Assembly: GCF_001522545.3 (NCBI RefSeq) | Contig: NC_031769.1 | Coordinates: 23,793,617 to 23,857,616 of the forward strand | DNA length: 64,000 nucleotides | Origin: Parus major | Taxonomy: Eukaryota > Chordata > Aves > Passeriformes > Paridae | Direction: 5' to 3' | Part shown: one piece after another, positions 12,501 through 26,779 of the stretch | How positions within the stretch are numbered: the first letter of the stretch is position 1 | Layout: each line of letters begins with the position of its first letter | Program-made: the position numbers and the translations under genes | Notes under the pieces: model-generated | Databases searched by the model: none | What the model saw: the letters and a program-made list of their open reading frames with translations, nothing else | Told to the model about the DNA's origin: nothing

Positions 12501-15500
12501 AACTTCAGGTAGAGCATCAAACCAAGAAAAGAGATGCTTAGACTTTTATCTCTGCTTTTAGGATATTTTTGAATTTCCTCCAAAGATTTTTAAAGCTGAA
12601 ATCAGTGGGTTTTTAAGTTTTACAAGCTTGTACAAATCAGGTCACTGATAATATCCAGCGAATACTACAGTGGTTTATTATAAAGGTTTCAGTCCCTAAA
12701 GTAAACTGGTACAATAAGCAAAGAAAGCAGTCCATTATACATGCTTATATTGCAGCATTTGGGAAATTCTTCTCCCTTTCCAAGCAAAAAGTTAAACATA
12801 GATATGCATTCATTACCAAACATGTAAACCACCCATTTCTTACTCTCAGAGATATTTTGGGATTTAGTTAAATATTTTTGTCCTTGTTTTTGCAGGCTGC
12901 TCAAGTATAAACCACCCCTTTTAAAAGATCATTAATCAACACTAGGAACTGGTGATGCCCCATGGCATATAGACTTGAATGGAAAAGATTTTGGGTAGCT
13001 ACTACAGACACAACTTGTGGTCTTGGATAACAGTTATCAATTTTTTGTTTTTGAAACTGTGGAAATATTTATCTCCTCACAAGAATGCCATTTTGCAAAA
13101 ATTTACTTTTTTTCTAATTGTTGATGTGATGTTAGATTTGCTTTCAGACATAATTACTTGATAAGGTTATTGTTTAAGAAAAGTGTCTTTAAACCATTTA
13201 CATCCAGAAAAAATGCTTTAAAAGGAGGAAAATTTCTTCAGAAATTTAATTTTAAAATTTCAGGACAGGGGTACAGTTTTCCCTTATAAAAATCTATGGT
13301 TATAACAGACGATAGTTCTTTTTCTAAGAATGTTACTTTGGTTAGGAATAAAATCTGTTGTATCCATATTGGGTAAAGATTAAATGGGAAAAGAAGTGCA
13401 GAAATCCAAACTCTTAGCTGAACAGCAAGTGCAAAGCATAAAGAACATAAAGAAAAGAAACAAAACATAAACAAAAGAAATAGGACTTCAAGCAAAGCCA
13501 AGTGGGACATATGTTGCAGTGATTTAAAACAAAGCTAAAAGGGCAGTAACATTGTTTCAACAGTTTTATAAAGGCAGAAGGAATTCCCAGGCAGGAAAAG
13601 CATGAAAATACTGCCAGATGTTTTTGGCTGTAAGAGAGCAGATAGATGAGCAAGGGGAAGAGCTTAGGATGGGGCTACTCCTAGTTTGGTCAGGTTTCTT
13701 CTCAGTATAATCAGCAGCCTAATTGCAGTGTTCTTATTTTAAATGAGCCTAAGTCTTTCAACAGAAAAGTGATATTCTTTCATGTAGCTCTTCCCTCCAT
13801 GGGTTTAGCCTCCATGGCTTTTTCTTTGTAGGGCAGATTTTAGGTCCATTCAAAATTGAAGAGCTATTCCTTTGGGCACATTTCTTGGAGCAATTTTATA
13901 GATGTTTTTATTGAAGCACATTACTTAGCACATTATGAAAATAAAATCATTGAGTAGTATTCCATTCAGTGCAGTGCTTTCCCCAATTACATATTCTTTG
14001 GATGTAATGAGAGATTGGTCAAAGCTGGACTGAGCCATCTGTTGTTACTGTTATTTCTTCCTTTTCTGGTGAGAGTTAACTTGACAAAATCTAGAAGACA
14101 TCATTTTCTTCAGGCAGTTTGTTGACCATTTCATACTTATACTCTAGCTTGATCTAGGGTCTTCAGACAGATTTGCTGTGTATTTTCCATTGCAAAGTCT
14201 TTCTCAAGACACCCATAGTGAATAGTTCATGGTTAAGGGTGTAAGTAATTGGGCAATCTACTTTTAAATAGAATTAAATAACCTCCCAAACTTAATAAAA
14301 CTTAATATATTTTTGACATCTATAAATATATATAAGCTTAATAAAGTTTTAAAATTTGCACTGGTTTAGGTACTGTAAAGGCTGTGGTATATCCCAGATA
14401 TTCCATACACCCAATCTGAACATATGGAGAAGCTCTGAAATTCTGAAGTTGAAACAGTACTCTGGCTGTGGAAAATGCAAAATAAAACTGCTGGGGGAAC
14501 TATTAAAACTGAAGACTGGATTTATTCTCTGTTTCAGGACCTCTAGATACCTAGATTTCCGGGAAACTGAAGAAGGACGTACTGTGTTACCGAATTAACT
14601 CCCAAAGCCTTCATCTTGAATAGAGTCAGAGAGCAACCTCCTGGGAACAATTTTTCTTTGAGGTGTGTTGAGATGCTGCATGCAAAACTGTCAGCTGAGA
14701 GCTCAGCTGGTGAAGGCTTTTCCAGGAGTATCCCAGGAAGAAGCATTTAGAGGTACCTGCCATATAGATGCAGGAGGCCAAGGCCAAAGAGATCTGTGTA
14801 CTGGTGGAAGAGAGATACAGCTGAAAACAGCACTTTCCCTCACTGCATGAAAAATGCCAAGAGAGAAAATTGCTTCAGATGAGGGGTTTGGATGTGGAAC
14901 AGAAGATCTGAGTAAGATTGTTTAGACACAAAATTTGAGAACAAATTCAGCGTTCAGTAAAACATCCAAGAGCCAATGTACCATCTGCTCTGTGTAGCTA
15001 CCCTCCTCCAAGAGAGAATTTGCTGACCAGAAAGGAAGGAATCCATATCCTTTGAGGGTTAACTCTGGGCATTTGGTTATCCATCACACCTGTATGTTTT
15101 TTTTTGTGTCCCACTACAGCCCCCTTCCCTAACCTGTGTTCCTCACAGGGGTGTGATTTCACTTTGCTACTTGTGAGCTTGGTCTCACCTTCAGCAGCGA
15201 AGTAAAATTTACTCAAGGGTGTGAGTGACTGGAGAGATGTTTTCATTAATTATGTCAAGTTAATATGATCTAGAAGCCCCCTCAAAGGCCTGCAAACTGG
15301 TGCCTTCCAGATGGTTTTAATTCCTCGTATGGCCAAACAGATGGCTAAAAAGTTCTTTTAGACAAGATATCATGGAAGAAACAATATTTGGGATTCTACT
15401 ACCTACTAGTTTAACACAGTTTCAGACAGTAAGACTGAGGATCAAAATTCAGAAGTTTCCAATTAAAAAATGAACTGCAGATGCAGACACAGATGCACAT

Positions 15501-18500
15501 GGACACATTCATTTGCCAGCTTTGCAAGTCTTAACCAGAAATGTTACCTTAAGAACCTCAAAGTTATTCAACACTTTGGGGGAATTTTTTCATTATTTTG
15601 TTCTCAAGATATGAAAACAACTTTCAGAAAATTCATTGCTCTATGGCAGATAAAATTTTTGAAGTATAGAAAGTGCCATTAAAAATTGATAAACAGTAGA
15701 GTAAATAAATGCATTTTTCATTAAACACTCCTTATGACAACATCAGGGATCCTGAATAGTTCTATCTGGTTGCTTTAATAATTTATTATTTTTAAAATCA
15801 GAAAATTATGAAAGAAAATATCAGTACTTGTTTAAACCAAAAGAACAAAACATTGGATAGACTTGTTAAACTTAAAATCTTAGGCCTAGATAGTAGCTTG
15901 TTAGAGAACAGTATCAAGTGCTTTGTAATGGAAGAAATTTCCACCATGAGGACTCTATCCTTTATGATACCGTGTTGCTGATTCAGGGAAGCCATGAACA
16001 TTGCAGATCCATTATGTTCTTTTCATAATCCAAGCACAGAAAAGCATTTCCAAATATAAATTAATGAAACTTTTTGAGAATGACAATTGATACTGTAAAT
16101 CTCACATTAAATACCCCTATATCATAAAGATGAGGTAAAAAATCTGCACTGAAACTTCAAGAAAATTACATCCCTTATTATTATTATACAGTTGCTCATA
16201 TTCAGTATTTGCCTGTGACTGCAGTGTTTACATTAAGACTTCACGGAATTATTAAAGAAGGTATTAGCATTGTTGTTTTTTAATTGCCTAGAAATATTTC
16301 CCAAAGCAAATGCAGTTATTTGGCATGTACTGTTGTGCTTGCTGCACAAAAGCAGCATCTCAGCATTGCTTCAACATTTCTTCAAAACTCTAATTAGAGT
16401 AATTTCCTGCAGGCACCTCAGCATGCTGAGTTTTCCTTGTACCAAATTAGGCACAGAGGTTTTTAGGATGTATAAATTGGAAATCAATGGAAGCTGCTGA
16501 CCTAATTACTTTCTAAGATATGGACCTGAGAGTTTTCAGGGTGGTTCATGACAGGATGTTCATTCTCAGTTCTCTCTGGATGGATGCCAGTTTTAGAGGC
16601 ACCACTTCCTTCTACAAACAGTATTTGTTCCAGAATGGCAATCATTTACCCTTGTTTCACTCTTATCAGACTTCCCACCATTACCTCTTTCACCATTTTT
16701 CTAACATTTTCTGCCATGATATTTAAGTATTTCCAAACTCAAAACATCATACCTCAATAGGCCAGAGATAAGCTTTGAAAAATGTGTAAATCAAATACAA
16801 TGAATTATTTTTAAAGTATCATCTAGTTATTATATATTTTTACCATGAAATAAGTTATTTTTTGTATGAAATACGTGTTTTGGGTGGGCTGTCTAATTCT
16901 CCTATTTAATGCTTGCTGTTATGTCACAAAAACTCTCCCAAGACTGATCTGCAGAGGAAGTTGAGCTAAGCCAACCTCCACTTTGCTCCTACAGTCCAGG
17001 CAAACAGGCATTTGGGAAATGAAAGGTGAGTGGAGACCACTGCAGGCACACTACACAGGGATTGCAAGAGTACTACCCATGTGACAGCATGCCATGGCCT
17101 ATCCCAAACTCTGTCAACATGCCTTGCACCTTGACAGAAGCTCTTCCTAAAATCCTGGAGACAAAAGAGGAGTGGAAAAATAGTAGGGCAAAGAGAAGAG
17201 ATGGAGGCTGAGCACGCTGCAAAGTCTTGATGCTCATGTGAGAGAAGGAATGAGGGAATGCAAGGTTAGAACATTACAAATTGAAACCTTAACCTCCAAT
17301 AAACACAAGTCATGATGTGTGCATTTCTTCCTCGTACTCACATCACAAGGACCAAGTGACCTTGTCCATTTTGTCAAGCATTCCCCTTAGGCTTACCAAA
17401 ACTGAGGTCCCTGTATTCCTTTTTACTATCCTTCCTGTCCACAAATTATGAATCAAGTACCAACAATGAATCAATACCAAAACAGAGGAGGAAAGAAAGG
17501 AATAGATGAAAGGTCATCCCATGGCACTTTCTTTTCTGTAAAAGATTTCTCTATCAAAAGTAAGTAGAGTTTTGTGAAGAGAGATTTAATTGTTCTCTAG
17601 TGAGCATTTAAAGACTTGGAGTGCTTTTACTCCCATGGATCAAATAAATCCCAATTCATCATGCTAATAAAAGGAACTATGTAAAAGACTTTTAAATATG
17701 GGAAAACCATTATATTATATCATATTAATAAAATCCTCAGGTTTATTTATCCTGAAAAGTTTATCCAATTTTCTGTCGATTGACTCTTAAAGCTCATTTG
17801 CCTTGAATATCGTAAGAGTGGTTGCAATGCTTACTGCCTCTGGCCATGCACAGTACAAACCAGCATTTGGTCTTGTGAAGATAAAATTGTACTGCTGCCT
17901 GACATACTGGCAGTTTGAACAGAGAGACTAAGAACTTTTTGGTCATTATTGATTTTCAGAAGCTGTTGAAGCATCTTATTTCACCAATTTCAAACCAAAT
18001 TAATGGCATAAAATTGAATAGTGCAGCAGAGATTGAAATAAATTGAAAATTGTTCCTAGAGTTTTGCCTTCACATAAGATATTGATTACTTACAAAAGGT
18101 CCCATTGTGTGCTTTAATCTCCTACAGAAGATACCAAGTGCAGTTCTTATAAAATAATAAGTTTATTGACTATTTTTGCTTGGCGATCAATGAAATACTA
18201 TGCTTCGCTGAATTCTTTTCCTTCCTAGTGATTAAATACAAAAAATACAAAAATATTTTCTTGGCAAGGCCAGGATCAAAGGCCAGTGACACTTGTGAAA
18301 AGTTTCTTCATCTAAGTGGGCTTTCACTGTGTGTGTCTGTGTGTGTAACCACAATATGTTACTTCCTCTGGCAACATCCTGTTAACATTACTGAGAGCTT
18401 GCTTGAAGAAAAATCAATGTATTTGTCTCTTGGTGTTTTGCCATGGAAGTATAATCATTAATTAAGCAGAAACTACCTGCCTCCTTTCAGTGATATGGTT

Positions 18501-18744
18501 GCCTGGTCTCTGCTCTAGGGAGCAAAGAAATACAAATCCTTGTTAAATCATAATCATACTGAATGAAGCAATTTGTTACTGTTTGAGTAGTTACTTCTTT
18601 TTATGTAGGCAAATGCAGTTTGAACTGACTGCTTCATCTGACTTTAAATTTGCTATAACATTTCCAATTCATGTCCAAACTGGAATTTTTCATGCATCTG
18701 CATAAAAAACTATTATTCTTATTTTTATCCCATTATAAATGAGC

Positions 18745-18802
18745 TTTTTAATATTAAATTCCAGCATAATTAATATTAAATTTTTAATATTAAATTCCAG
18801 CA
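18745..18802. repeat. 22-bp direct repeat with 14-bp spacer
   Basis: A 22-base word (five T's, AATATTAAATTCCAG, then CA) occurs at 18745-18766 and again at 18781-18802, identical in both places. The 14-base spacer is itself AT-only and contains another TAATATTAAA. A local 36-bp tandem duplication is the simplest origin. Confidence 0.9.
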
Positions 18803-19529
18803 GATCCATCTGAAATGATCAATTTCAAATTTATTCGGTCTCTTCGTAGCAATAATGGTGGGGTTTTTGGTTTGAATATGGCCAGTAGTGTAATTTATGT
18901 GTAAATAGATTTTGCATTTTACAATGCATTGAATATAGTGAACAGAACAGCTTCATAAAGAGCATTAAGAGAAGACCAAATTATTTTATTACTGTAAAAT
19001 CTTGCTTCAACTAGGAATAAGGTGTTTTAATACTACCCTATTCAGAAAGACTCCCCCATTCCCTTTCATACAGAATATCTTCAAATATTTCAAACACTCA
19101 TAGTGTTTATTAGACAATTATTTATTAAACCTCTGACACTCTTGAAGCAGCAGGGAAACAGAAACTAAGGAAGGAGCACTCACTGCTGCTGCCTCCTCAT
19201 CGAGTGCAGACTGGGCTGGTGAGGAGCACCTCTGACAGCGTGTTCAGTTTGATGTGCTCAAGAGCAAGGGCAAGAAGAGAAAACCCACACCAAAGTTTTG
19301 AGACCACCTGGGAACACTAAATCCGTGTCACAGCCCACCTCACTCACTGATTTGGGAGGTGATGGGGATGAGGGACCTCCAGAGTAAAAAAGGATCTGAG
19401 GTCTCACTGTGCAGGGTGTATTCTCAAGATAAATCTCCACACAGGCTAATGAGGACAAGGGATCACTTTTCTCTCCTTTCATAGAGTCATTTAGTGCACT
19501 GGTGGGCAGCAAAACTGAAGAGCTACATT

Positions 19530-19552
19530 AAAAAAAAAAAAAAAAAAAAAAA
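19530..19552 (+). repeat. 23-base A homopolymer
   Basis: An uninterrupted run of A is followed by GTGG and eight further A's. It follows a moderately GC-rich 390-bp segment (about 19140-19529). This could be the tail of a retroposed transcript, but I recognise no parent sequence, no polyadenylation signal just upstream and no convincing target-site duplication. It may be a plain microsatellite. Confidence 0.9.
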
Positions 19553-20320
19553 GTGGAAAAAAAATCAGAGAGCCATTCATTTCATGGGCAAATTACTAAT
19601 TTTCAGGATTTTCTTAGGGTTTGGTGATAAGTTTAGTCCTTATCATCATTAGGAATCCCTAATTTTTTTGTTGTTGGTGTTATGGTTTCATGCTCTGGAG
19701 CTGCAGGATATTGCTGAGAAGGAATGGGTTGAGGGAGCAGGAAGAAGAACACAGTTCCCTCCTGCTACTTGCTGATGGGAAGAAAGGATGAGACCCAGGT
19801 AAGAAATATTCACCCTTTCCAGTTCCGGCAGTTGACATAAAAATGGAGGAATGACTGAGTGATTACAAACTTACTAATTTATCAACCTGTTCTGTCCTGC
19901 AAAAACTTTTACTAATGAATGCTTTAAAGAACTCTTCCTCACATATCCAAGTGATATATAATGAGTTTTTCTTTAACTGTAGTATTGGATACAAGTTGAA
20001 CAGACAAATTCTGAAGCATATATGAATTTCAGAAGACTCTAGTAAAAGAAAACATTTTCTAAACAATCAGGTATTTAAGTAGTGCTTCCTAGTGGACCTT
20101 TGTACATAAAGATACAACAGAAGAAACTAGATGAGATTTTTTTTGGTTTTTTACAAGGAGGGCTTTAGGAGGCCAGCCTGTAGGAGAGGCATGGAGTTCC
20201 CAAAGGCCTTGGCAGAAACATTGGAAAAGTGGGGTTGTGTGGTTGGCTGCTTCCTGCAATTTTCTTCCAGTTCCTTATACCAAAATATTATTTAAATATA
20301 TAGTTTGTTTTCCTTCTTTG

Positions 20321-20385
20321 TTTCATTGGGGTTTTTTTGTTTGGTTGAGTTTTTTGTTTCTTTGTTTGGTTTTCTTCACACACAA
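20321..20385. repeat. T/G-rich low-complexity patch
   Basis: A short stretch is built of T runs separated by G's (TTTGTTTGGTT, GAGTTTTTTGTTTC, TTTGTTTGG). It has no regular period and no sign of coding potential. Confidence 0.7.
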
Positions 20386-22348
20386 CTTTTGTGGTTATTA
20401 GACAGCAAACACTGTGAGGTTATTTAAATACAAAGTCACTAACTGCAAGATCCTGAGCTCCTCTTGCAACAGTTCTTTTGATGCTGGATATATTATTTAA
20501 ACATTAGGAACTCAAGGAAAAAAATCACACACATGGCTGTAGAAATATGTACAGAGAGGATGAAATTACATCACAGATAAATGTCATTGAGAATACCTAT
20601 AAACAAGTTATATGAAGCGAGAGAAATAAAAAGAAGTTTACAAAATAGAAATTAACATATTTACAAGAGAATGTTTACAATAATATATCCCAGTTATTGT
20701 TTTTTTACTGATATAATTAGGAAGATGTGGTAGTGCAGACTTCCATGGTAATTAGCATGTCAGATCAGTCTAGAGAAGATTCACACTTACCACAACACCT
20801 CACAAAATGCTCTAAGTGTATGAGTGCTCTAAACACCTACTCAGCAAAATGATTGAGGTTAATAGTGGTCTGTGGTAGCTACAGTCTCTGCATGTTTATT
20901 ACATTTTTAAAGTGGGTATAAGGTACAAATCTAAAGTGAAAAGAAATGAAAAATTAGTATGGTGGAAAAAAAGAAAATATGACTGTAAAGGTAGATTCTC
21001 ATAAAAATCCCACTAAGTTACAGTATCTGAGCCAGATATTTAACAAGCTGCTTCTTATTAACCTGGAGCTCATAACTGAAATCCTGCTGCTTTTTTGTAT
21101 GCTGAGATAACATTCTTCCATTCCATTGCAGAGGAAGGATAGAAGGCAAAAGACATTGCACTTCATTATTGTAATTCACTGTTCCTTCCCATTATCATTC
21201 GCTTTCATTTTTCTAAGTAGAAACAATGGAAGAGTTACATAATGGAGAAATTTAGCAAGTATCAGATTAAAGATCAAATTAGTAATTATTTCCTGACATT
21301 TATAAAGTAGGCAACAGCTCCCAAGACATCTGAATTAGATCAATAGGGCACTATTAAATTGAATGAAAAGCTAAGTACATACTTATTAGCAAATTCTGAA
21401 TGGCTAACTGAATGGATGATTGTAGCTGTTAATGTACAGTGATTGCAGAATATAAAATGATTTTAAAATTATGTCTTAATGGACCTTGGTAGAAGTAGTG
21501 ATCCACTTCAGAAAAATAAATATGGACATGGCTAGTCTGCAGTTAAGTATTTGCAGTCAACTTGTCTATAGGCTTTTCTGGAGGCTTTCGTATCAGAGAA
21601 TAATTTGTATGCTAATTTACAATTTCATTTTCTCCTTTGCCACCTCATAATATCAAGGTAGTCTTCACTAATTCATAAAGAATTAAATTACTCTTATGCT
21701 TAAAAATTAGTAATGTCTCAAATCTGTCATGAAAAAGTGCCTGGCTAGCTCCTCACCAAGAAAATTAGGGAGAATATGTAATAGATTAATAATAGATTAA
21801 TAGTTGTGTAAACAGAAATAACAAAGCCAACTATTACCAATAATTTGATTTGGCATTTTGAACTTTTATACTTTAGAATTTCCCATGTAAGATTGTTCCC
21901 ATGGGCATTATTTAGTTGTACTGATCAGAGTATATGCTAAATAAACGAAATATTATTGTTTTAAAAATGAAAGTTAATTTAAAAAATAATTTACTGTAGA
22001 TCAATATGTGCAGCATGAGTTTTCACACTGGAGAATCTACCACCATTTGTGCTTTTAGATCTAATCTAATGTTTAGGGCAGATCAAAACTCAGAGCACTA
22101 ACATCTACAACAAGTTTTTACTCTTTCAGCCCAGGGAGGGATAAATGGTTTAACACATTAATATTTTTCTTTTAAAATGCTAAATTGTAGTGCCTCACAC
22201 ACAACCTTACTCTTTTTTTCTACTGTGTTTTAATATATATATATGTAGTATATGTAGTCAGACTTTCACAAAATGTTAAGAAACTTTTTTTAGAAAAACA
22301 CTTTTCTCTTTAGCCCTGGAAAAACTAGGCTGTTTCATTCGCCTCATT

Positions 22349-22445
22349 ATCATAGAATGATGGAATCACTTAGGTTGGGAAAGACCTTTGAAAGATCATT
22401 GGGTCCAACTGTTATTCCAGCGCTGCTGAGTCAATCTGCCAAGGC
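22349..22445 (-). mobile_element. CR1 LINE 3'-end fragment
   Basis: The + strand starts ATCATAGAATGATGGAATCA, then TTAGGTTGGGAAAGACCTTT, GATCATTGGGTCCAACTG and CAGCGCTGCTGAGTC. This is the complement of a CR1 3' tail and adjoining 3' UTR. Only about 100 bp is recognisable, and the element may continue in a more decayed form to about 22.47 kb. Confidence 0.9.
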
Positions 22446-25400
22446 AGATAAAAGAGTAGCACTGGCACATCCATATTATACTCAGTCACTCAGTGGGACT
22501 TCTTTGTGCTCAGCACCTCTGTAGAAGCTGGTTTTTTCTGTAGAAAAATAGCTGACACCAGACAGTTTTAATATGCAAACCTATGTCCTATGGTATTATC
22601 AGGCTCCTAAAGGAAATATGCTTATTTTCCACTCTGTTTGCTACCTGTTAGAGAAATGGGATTGGCAGCTTTAAAACCTGACAGTTTCTGATGTTTTGGG
22701 GCAAGGAGACAGCTCTGTGCTGTCTGCCAAGCCGGGGATGTCTCTGCAGGGGTGAGTAATGCTCCTGTCACTGATGCAGCAGGGCTGGAGGAGCTCAGCC
22801 TGCCACGATTCAGCGACAAACTGTCCTTGTGGAAATGTCAGTGAGAAAACCATGCTGGGAAGGGAAGCTACAGCAACTTTACCCACCCACATGTTAATGC
22901 CACCACGTGTGGCATGTGCTTTTGTCACCCTGCAAGAAGAGGCTGCCCAGTCACTTCCCCTCACCCCAATGTAGAACATCCATAGGTAACTCTAGACAAT
23001 CATTTCTATTTTCCCACATATCTGTTCCGAAAACTTAGTAAAACTATCCAGGAACATCTTAGAATCAGCTGGGATGATAGTTTGTGAAGACACTACAAAT
23101 GAGTGGATTGATAAATCTCTTAAACATTTGTGTTGCATATGACTGCATGTTATTAAGTGAAATTAACTAAATAGAATTAAGTGAATATTTGATAACTAAA
23201 ATATGTACTTGCACTCCTTCATTTAATAATTTAATTTCAAACTCATTCTTAGGGTAATTCATGCAAGTTATATGAAATTATGAAGAACTCAAAAATCTTC
23301 AAGAGCAAAAAATAAGTTTATACTAAAATGGAAAACTTGGAATATCTCAGGTTTTTTTCAGAAAAATTAGTTATCATATTCAAAAATATTGTTACTCTAG
23401 GTCAAGCCTATCTTCTTGCTTTGATAACAACCATTCTAATTGCCTCTTGGCAACTGTTTCAAATACACCCAGTAGTGTTCTGACAAATCCTTTTCTTCCT
23501 TGGTGCCTGCCTTAGTTCTTTGAGGTTTTTTTCCTAATGTTACTCCTCTGACTTTGTGAGAATTCGGTGTTTTCCATAAAGACAGCATAAGCCAGTCCTT
23601 TATATATAAATTTTATTTACTTACCGAAGATGTTTTATTTCACCTGAGGTATGGAATAATCAGTAAAGTTTCATGCACCATCATACAGAAGGAAACAGCT
23701 GAATACAGCTGAATATAGGTAAGGCTTATCTTTTTGAAACATTCATGTCAAAGTGTTTTAAATTATCCCAGAGGCTAATGTGCCACCAGTATCCATCAAT
23801 CACAAAAGATAAAAATGTCTTTATGCAGCCTTTATCATCATCCTTCCCTCTGAATCATACAGAGAGCAATGGGAACATTGCCCAGTGCCTGGAGCAACAT
23901 TTTGCTTTTATGCTCTGATATTTACCACTGCGAATCCTTCTGGCATTTTCTTTCCTTACCAAAGAAGGTGCCAAATATTTTGCTAGGAAGTCTTGTGTTC
24001 TTAAAACTTACAGATAAAAGACTGACTTTTAGTCTTTGGCCAGCTTGTGCTGAGTCACAGCAGAAGGTCCTTGCTTTAAGTTCTACAAGCAACCTGGGCA
24101 TCGATTATTTGGTGTTTGCTCTGAGAAACCCATTGCTGGTTCCTTGCAGGGTGTAGGGGTGTCACAGCTAAGCTGTCCAGGTGCTAAAAAGTATAAAAGG
24201 GTACACCACTATTCATGTGCTCAAATATGCTCAGATCTTTGGGAATAACAGTGTCTCTAAAGTATGACAGCAATGACACTTCAGAAATTACACTGCCAGT
24301 TGGTGCTGAAGCCATACAATTCATGCATGATTGAATGACAAAGAGTTCACAGTGAAGGTAAACAAGAGGCCGACTGCTTTTTCATCAGCTTTTTGACTGG
24401 GAAAATAGCAGGAAGGGTATTTTTATAGTTGACCACAAGATTAGCAGATTGCCTACACTTCCAACTACAGCTTTGCTTATCCAGCATTAGAAAGACAGTC
24501 AGACTTGGATGTTGAAAATTGTCTGATGTTTTCTCCATGATTCTGTTCTTCCTAATGACATCATTAATACCTGCATTTAGTCTTTTCACATTTATGCCCT
24601 GACAAAGACATAAGAACACTTTTTTCTTAGCTGTTTTACTTCAGTTAAGAGAAAAAGAGCATCACTGTCTGCTCTGGCTAATGCAAATTAAATACCCATT
24701 CTGAACATTATGACAACTGTAGATCAAGTGTTTGCTGGCAGCAATAAAGAAGAACAAACTGTGTAAGAAAACCAAACTTAATCCATCAGATCTAAGGAAT
24801 GTAATGAATATTCACATAGGACTTGGGGAGTAAATAATACATGATCCTCCATCCAAGCATGCCTAAGATGAACAGATCCTATATGCCAGGGGGAAAATTC
24901 ACCCTGACAGTGCAGGCAACAGAAATCAGTGTAACAACCATTTGAAGAGAACTTTGAGACAAGGGTTTCTAGGAATAAGAATAATTGGACAGTGATGGTG
25001 CCTGAAGCAACAGAAAAGGAGACTAAAACTAGAAACACTGAAGACAACAGGATGCTGCAGGAGGCCTTGTGAATTGGTAGACTCTGATGTAAGTGGTGTG
25101 TACAGCAAAGTCCTGTCTACTAGCAGGTGGAGATGCAGCAGGAGATCGTGGAAGAGCTCAGCTAGGGGAGTCATGGAAGAGAGGAAATGGTGCATGCACA
25201 ACTCCAAAGTTTCTGACCCCCAAAAGAAGTTTTCTGAACAGTAATATGAGAGCTGATCTCTAGAAATGTGTAAGAATTTAAAAAATATACTGATTCAATT
25301 AATTGAAACTCAGTATACAAAATATCATCTCATATTGTTATGCTGCGGAAATAGTATTTGAATAAATAATATTAGAGAAAAATAGCTTGTAATTTTTAAT

Positions 25401-26779
25401 TTATGAATGACATGAATTCTGTATAAAGTCTAGCCTGTATAGACAACCCAGTGCCATGAAAACATGTTAAAGACTGAAAAACTGACAGCCACCTTTAGAG
25501 AATTCATCTTTCTATTAAAGTTCCTTTTACCTTTAACCATTTTAGATGGTGGTTTTTGAGCAAGTAATTACAGACATTCTCAGAAATTCTTACAGGGTAA
25601 GATTCTTCTAAAGGTGAGTAAACTTACTGTTCAATTCAAATTTGCACATAAGGATATCTTGAGAATAAAACTCCCACCCTTAAGATGGATATTAATTAAG
25701 ATTGCATTATCTTAACACGCTAAAAAAGACCTGGAAAGAGCCACAGTAGTTTTTAGTAGTTTCCAGGGATCTGAGCATTGCATTTTCCCATTCAATGCTC
25801 AATATTTTTATTTGGAAAAATACTGTGAATTGTCTGTATGTGCCATTTGAAGGTCATGTCCTTCCAGTGCTAATAACTTGTAGCATCTCTGCCATATTCC
25901 TATTAGGAGACTTTATTATTACAAAGTAACTGGAATAAAGTTTCCAGGGAGGAGGCAGAAATATTTATATAATCCCATTTCCACTATAATAAATTGGCAA
26001 TTTGTTGTCATATATGACCATTAATGAGGAAAATAAAAAGATAAATATATAAACCCCCAAAACAAACTGTCATGATTTAGCCTTGATAATTGCTGCAAAA
26101 TAAGGAGACTCTCAAGTAAACAAAGGAAGCAATGCATAAGTTGTTTTGTGAAGACGTGAAAGAGCTTATGAAACTGGATGAAGCATGTGGATTCAGGGAG
26201 ACATTTAAACAGGAAAATACACAGTGCAGAAAATGTTGTCATTTATTGATAAATAATTACGTGTTTGGCTGCTTCACAGAATACTGGAATGAAATCCCCT
26301 AGGAATGTTCAAAGCTGGAAGTGATTATGTAACAGAGACATGTATAAAGAAAATATTACCAGCATCTATTTCTCAAATATGTGATAAACCTTTGGACTCA
26401 TTTCTGAATTTTTTGCAGCACTGGTATCTTAGTTCAGACACCTGAACTAGAAAAATCTAAGTCCTTGTTATTACATCTGACAAAGCTTCTTCATTCTCCC
26501 ATATTGTGGTGACACAACTGGCACCTGCCACTGGAACAAGGACATGGCTTGCATTTGTGGGAAGATGCAGAGGTGCAGATTTAGCCAACTTCAGCACAGG
26601 CTACCAATGATCAGTGTGCCATTCTCAGGAAACATACTTCTTTCCTGCAAAATGGAGAAAACAGTAAAATCCATTCTATCTTTATCTATTTTGACTGTAG
26701 ACTCCTCACACAAAGGGACTGCCGTTTGGTGTTGACATACAGAAAAACTGCCATCATTTTCCTGATGGCTTTGGGGTAC
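22446..26779. other. Non-coding stretch, no gene supported
   Basis: A GC-richer patch at about 22.68-22.97 kb carries overlapping open frames on both strands, but none resembles a known family. The rest is AT-rich unique DNA with no recognisable RNA gene or mobile element. Confidence 0.55.

Larger units (their letters stand above)
9593..22348. other. 12.7 kb without recognisable gene or mobile element
   Basis: This is a long AT-rich block in which I recognise no CR1, LTR, tRNA or coding exon. It contains a 22-bp direct repeat at 18.75-18.80 kb, a short GT-rich patch near 18.33 kb, a 23-base A run at 19.53 kb and a T/G-rich patch at about 20.32-20.39 kb. A slightly GC-richer patch lies at 11.29-11.55 kb. 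Conserved non-coding elements could be present, but that needs alignment to other birds. Confidence 0.55.
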
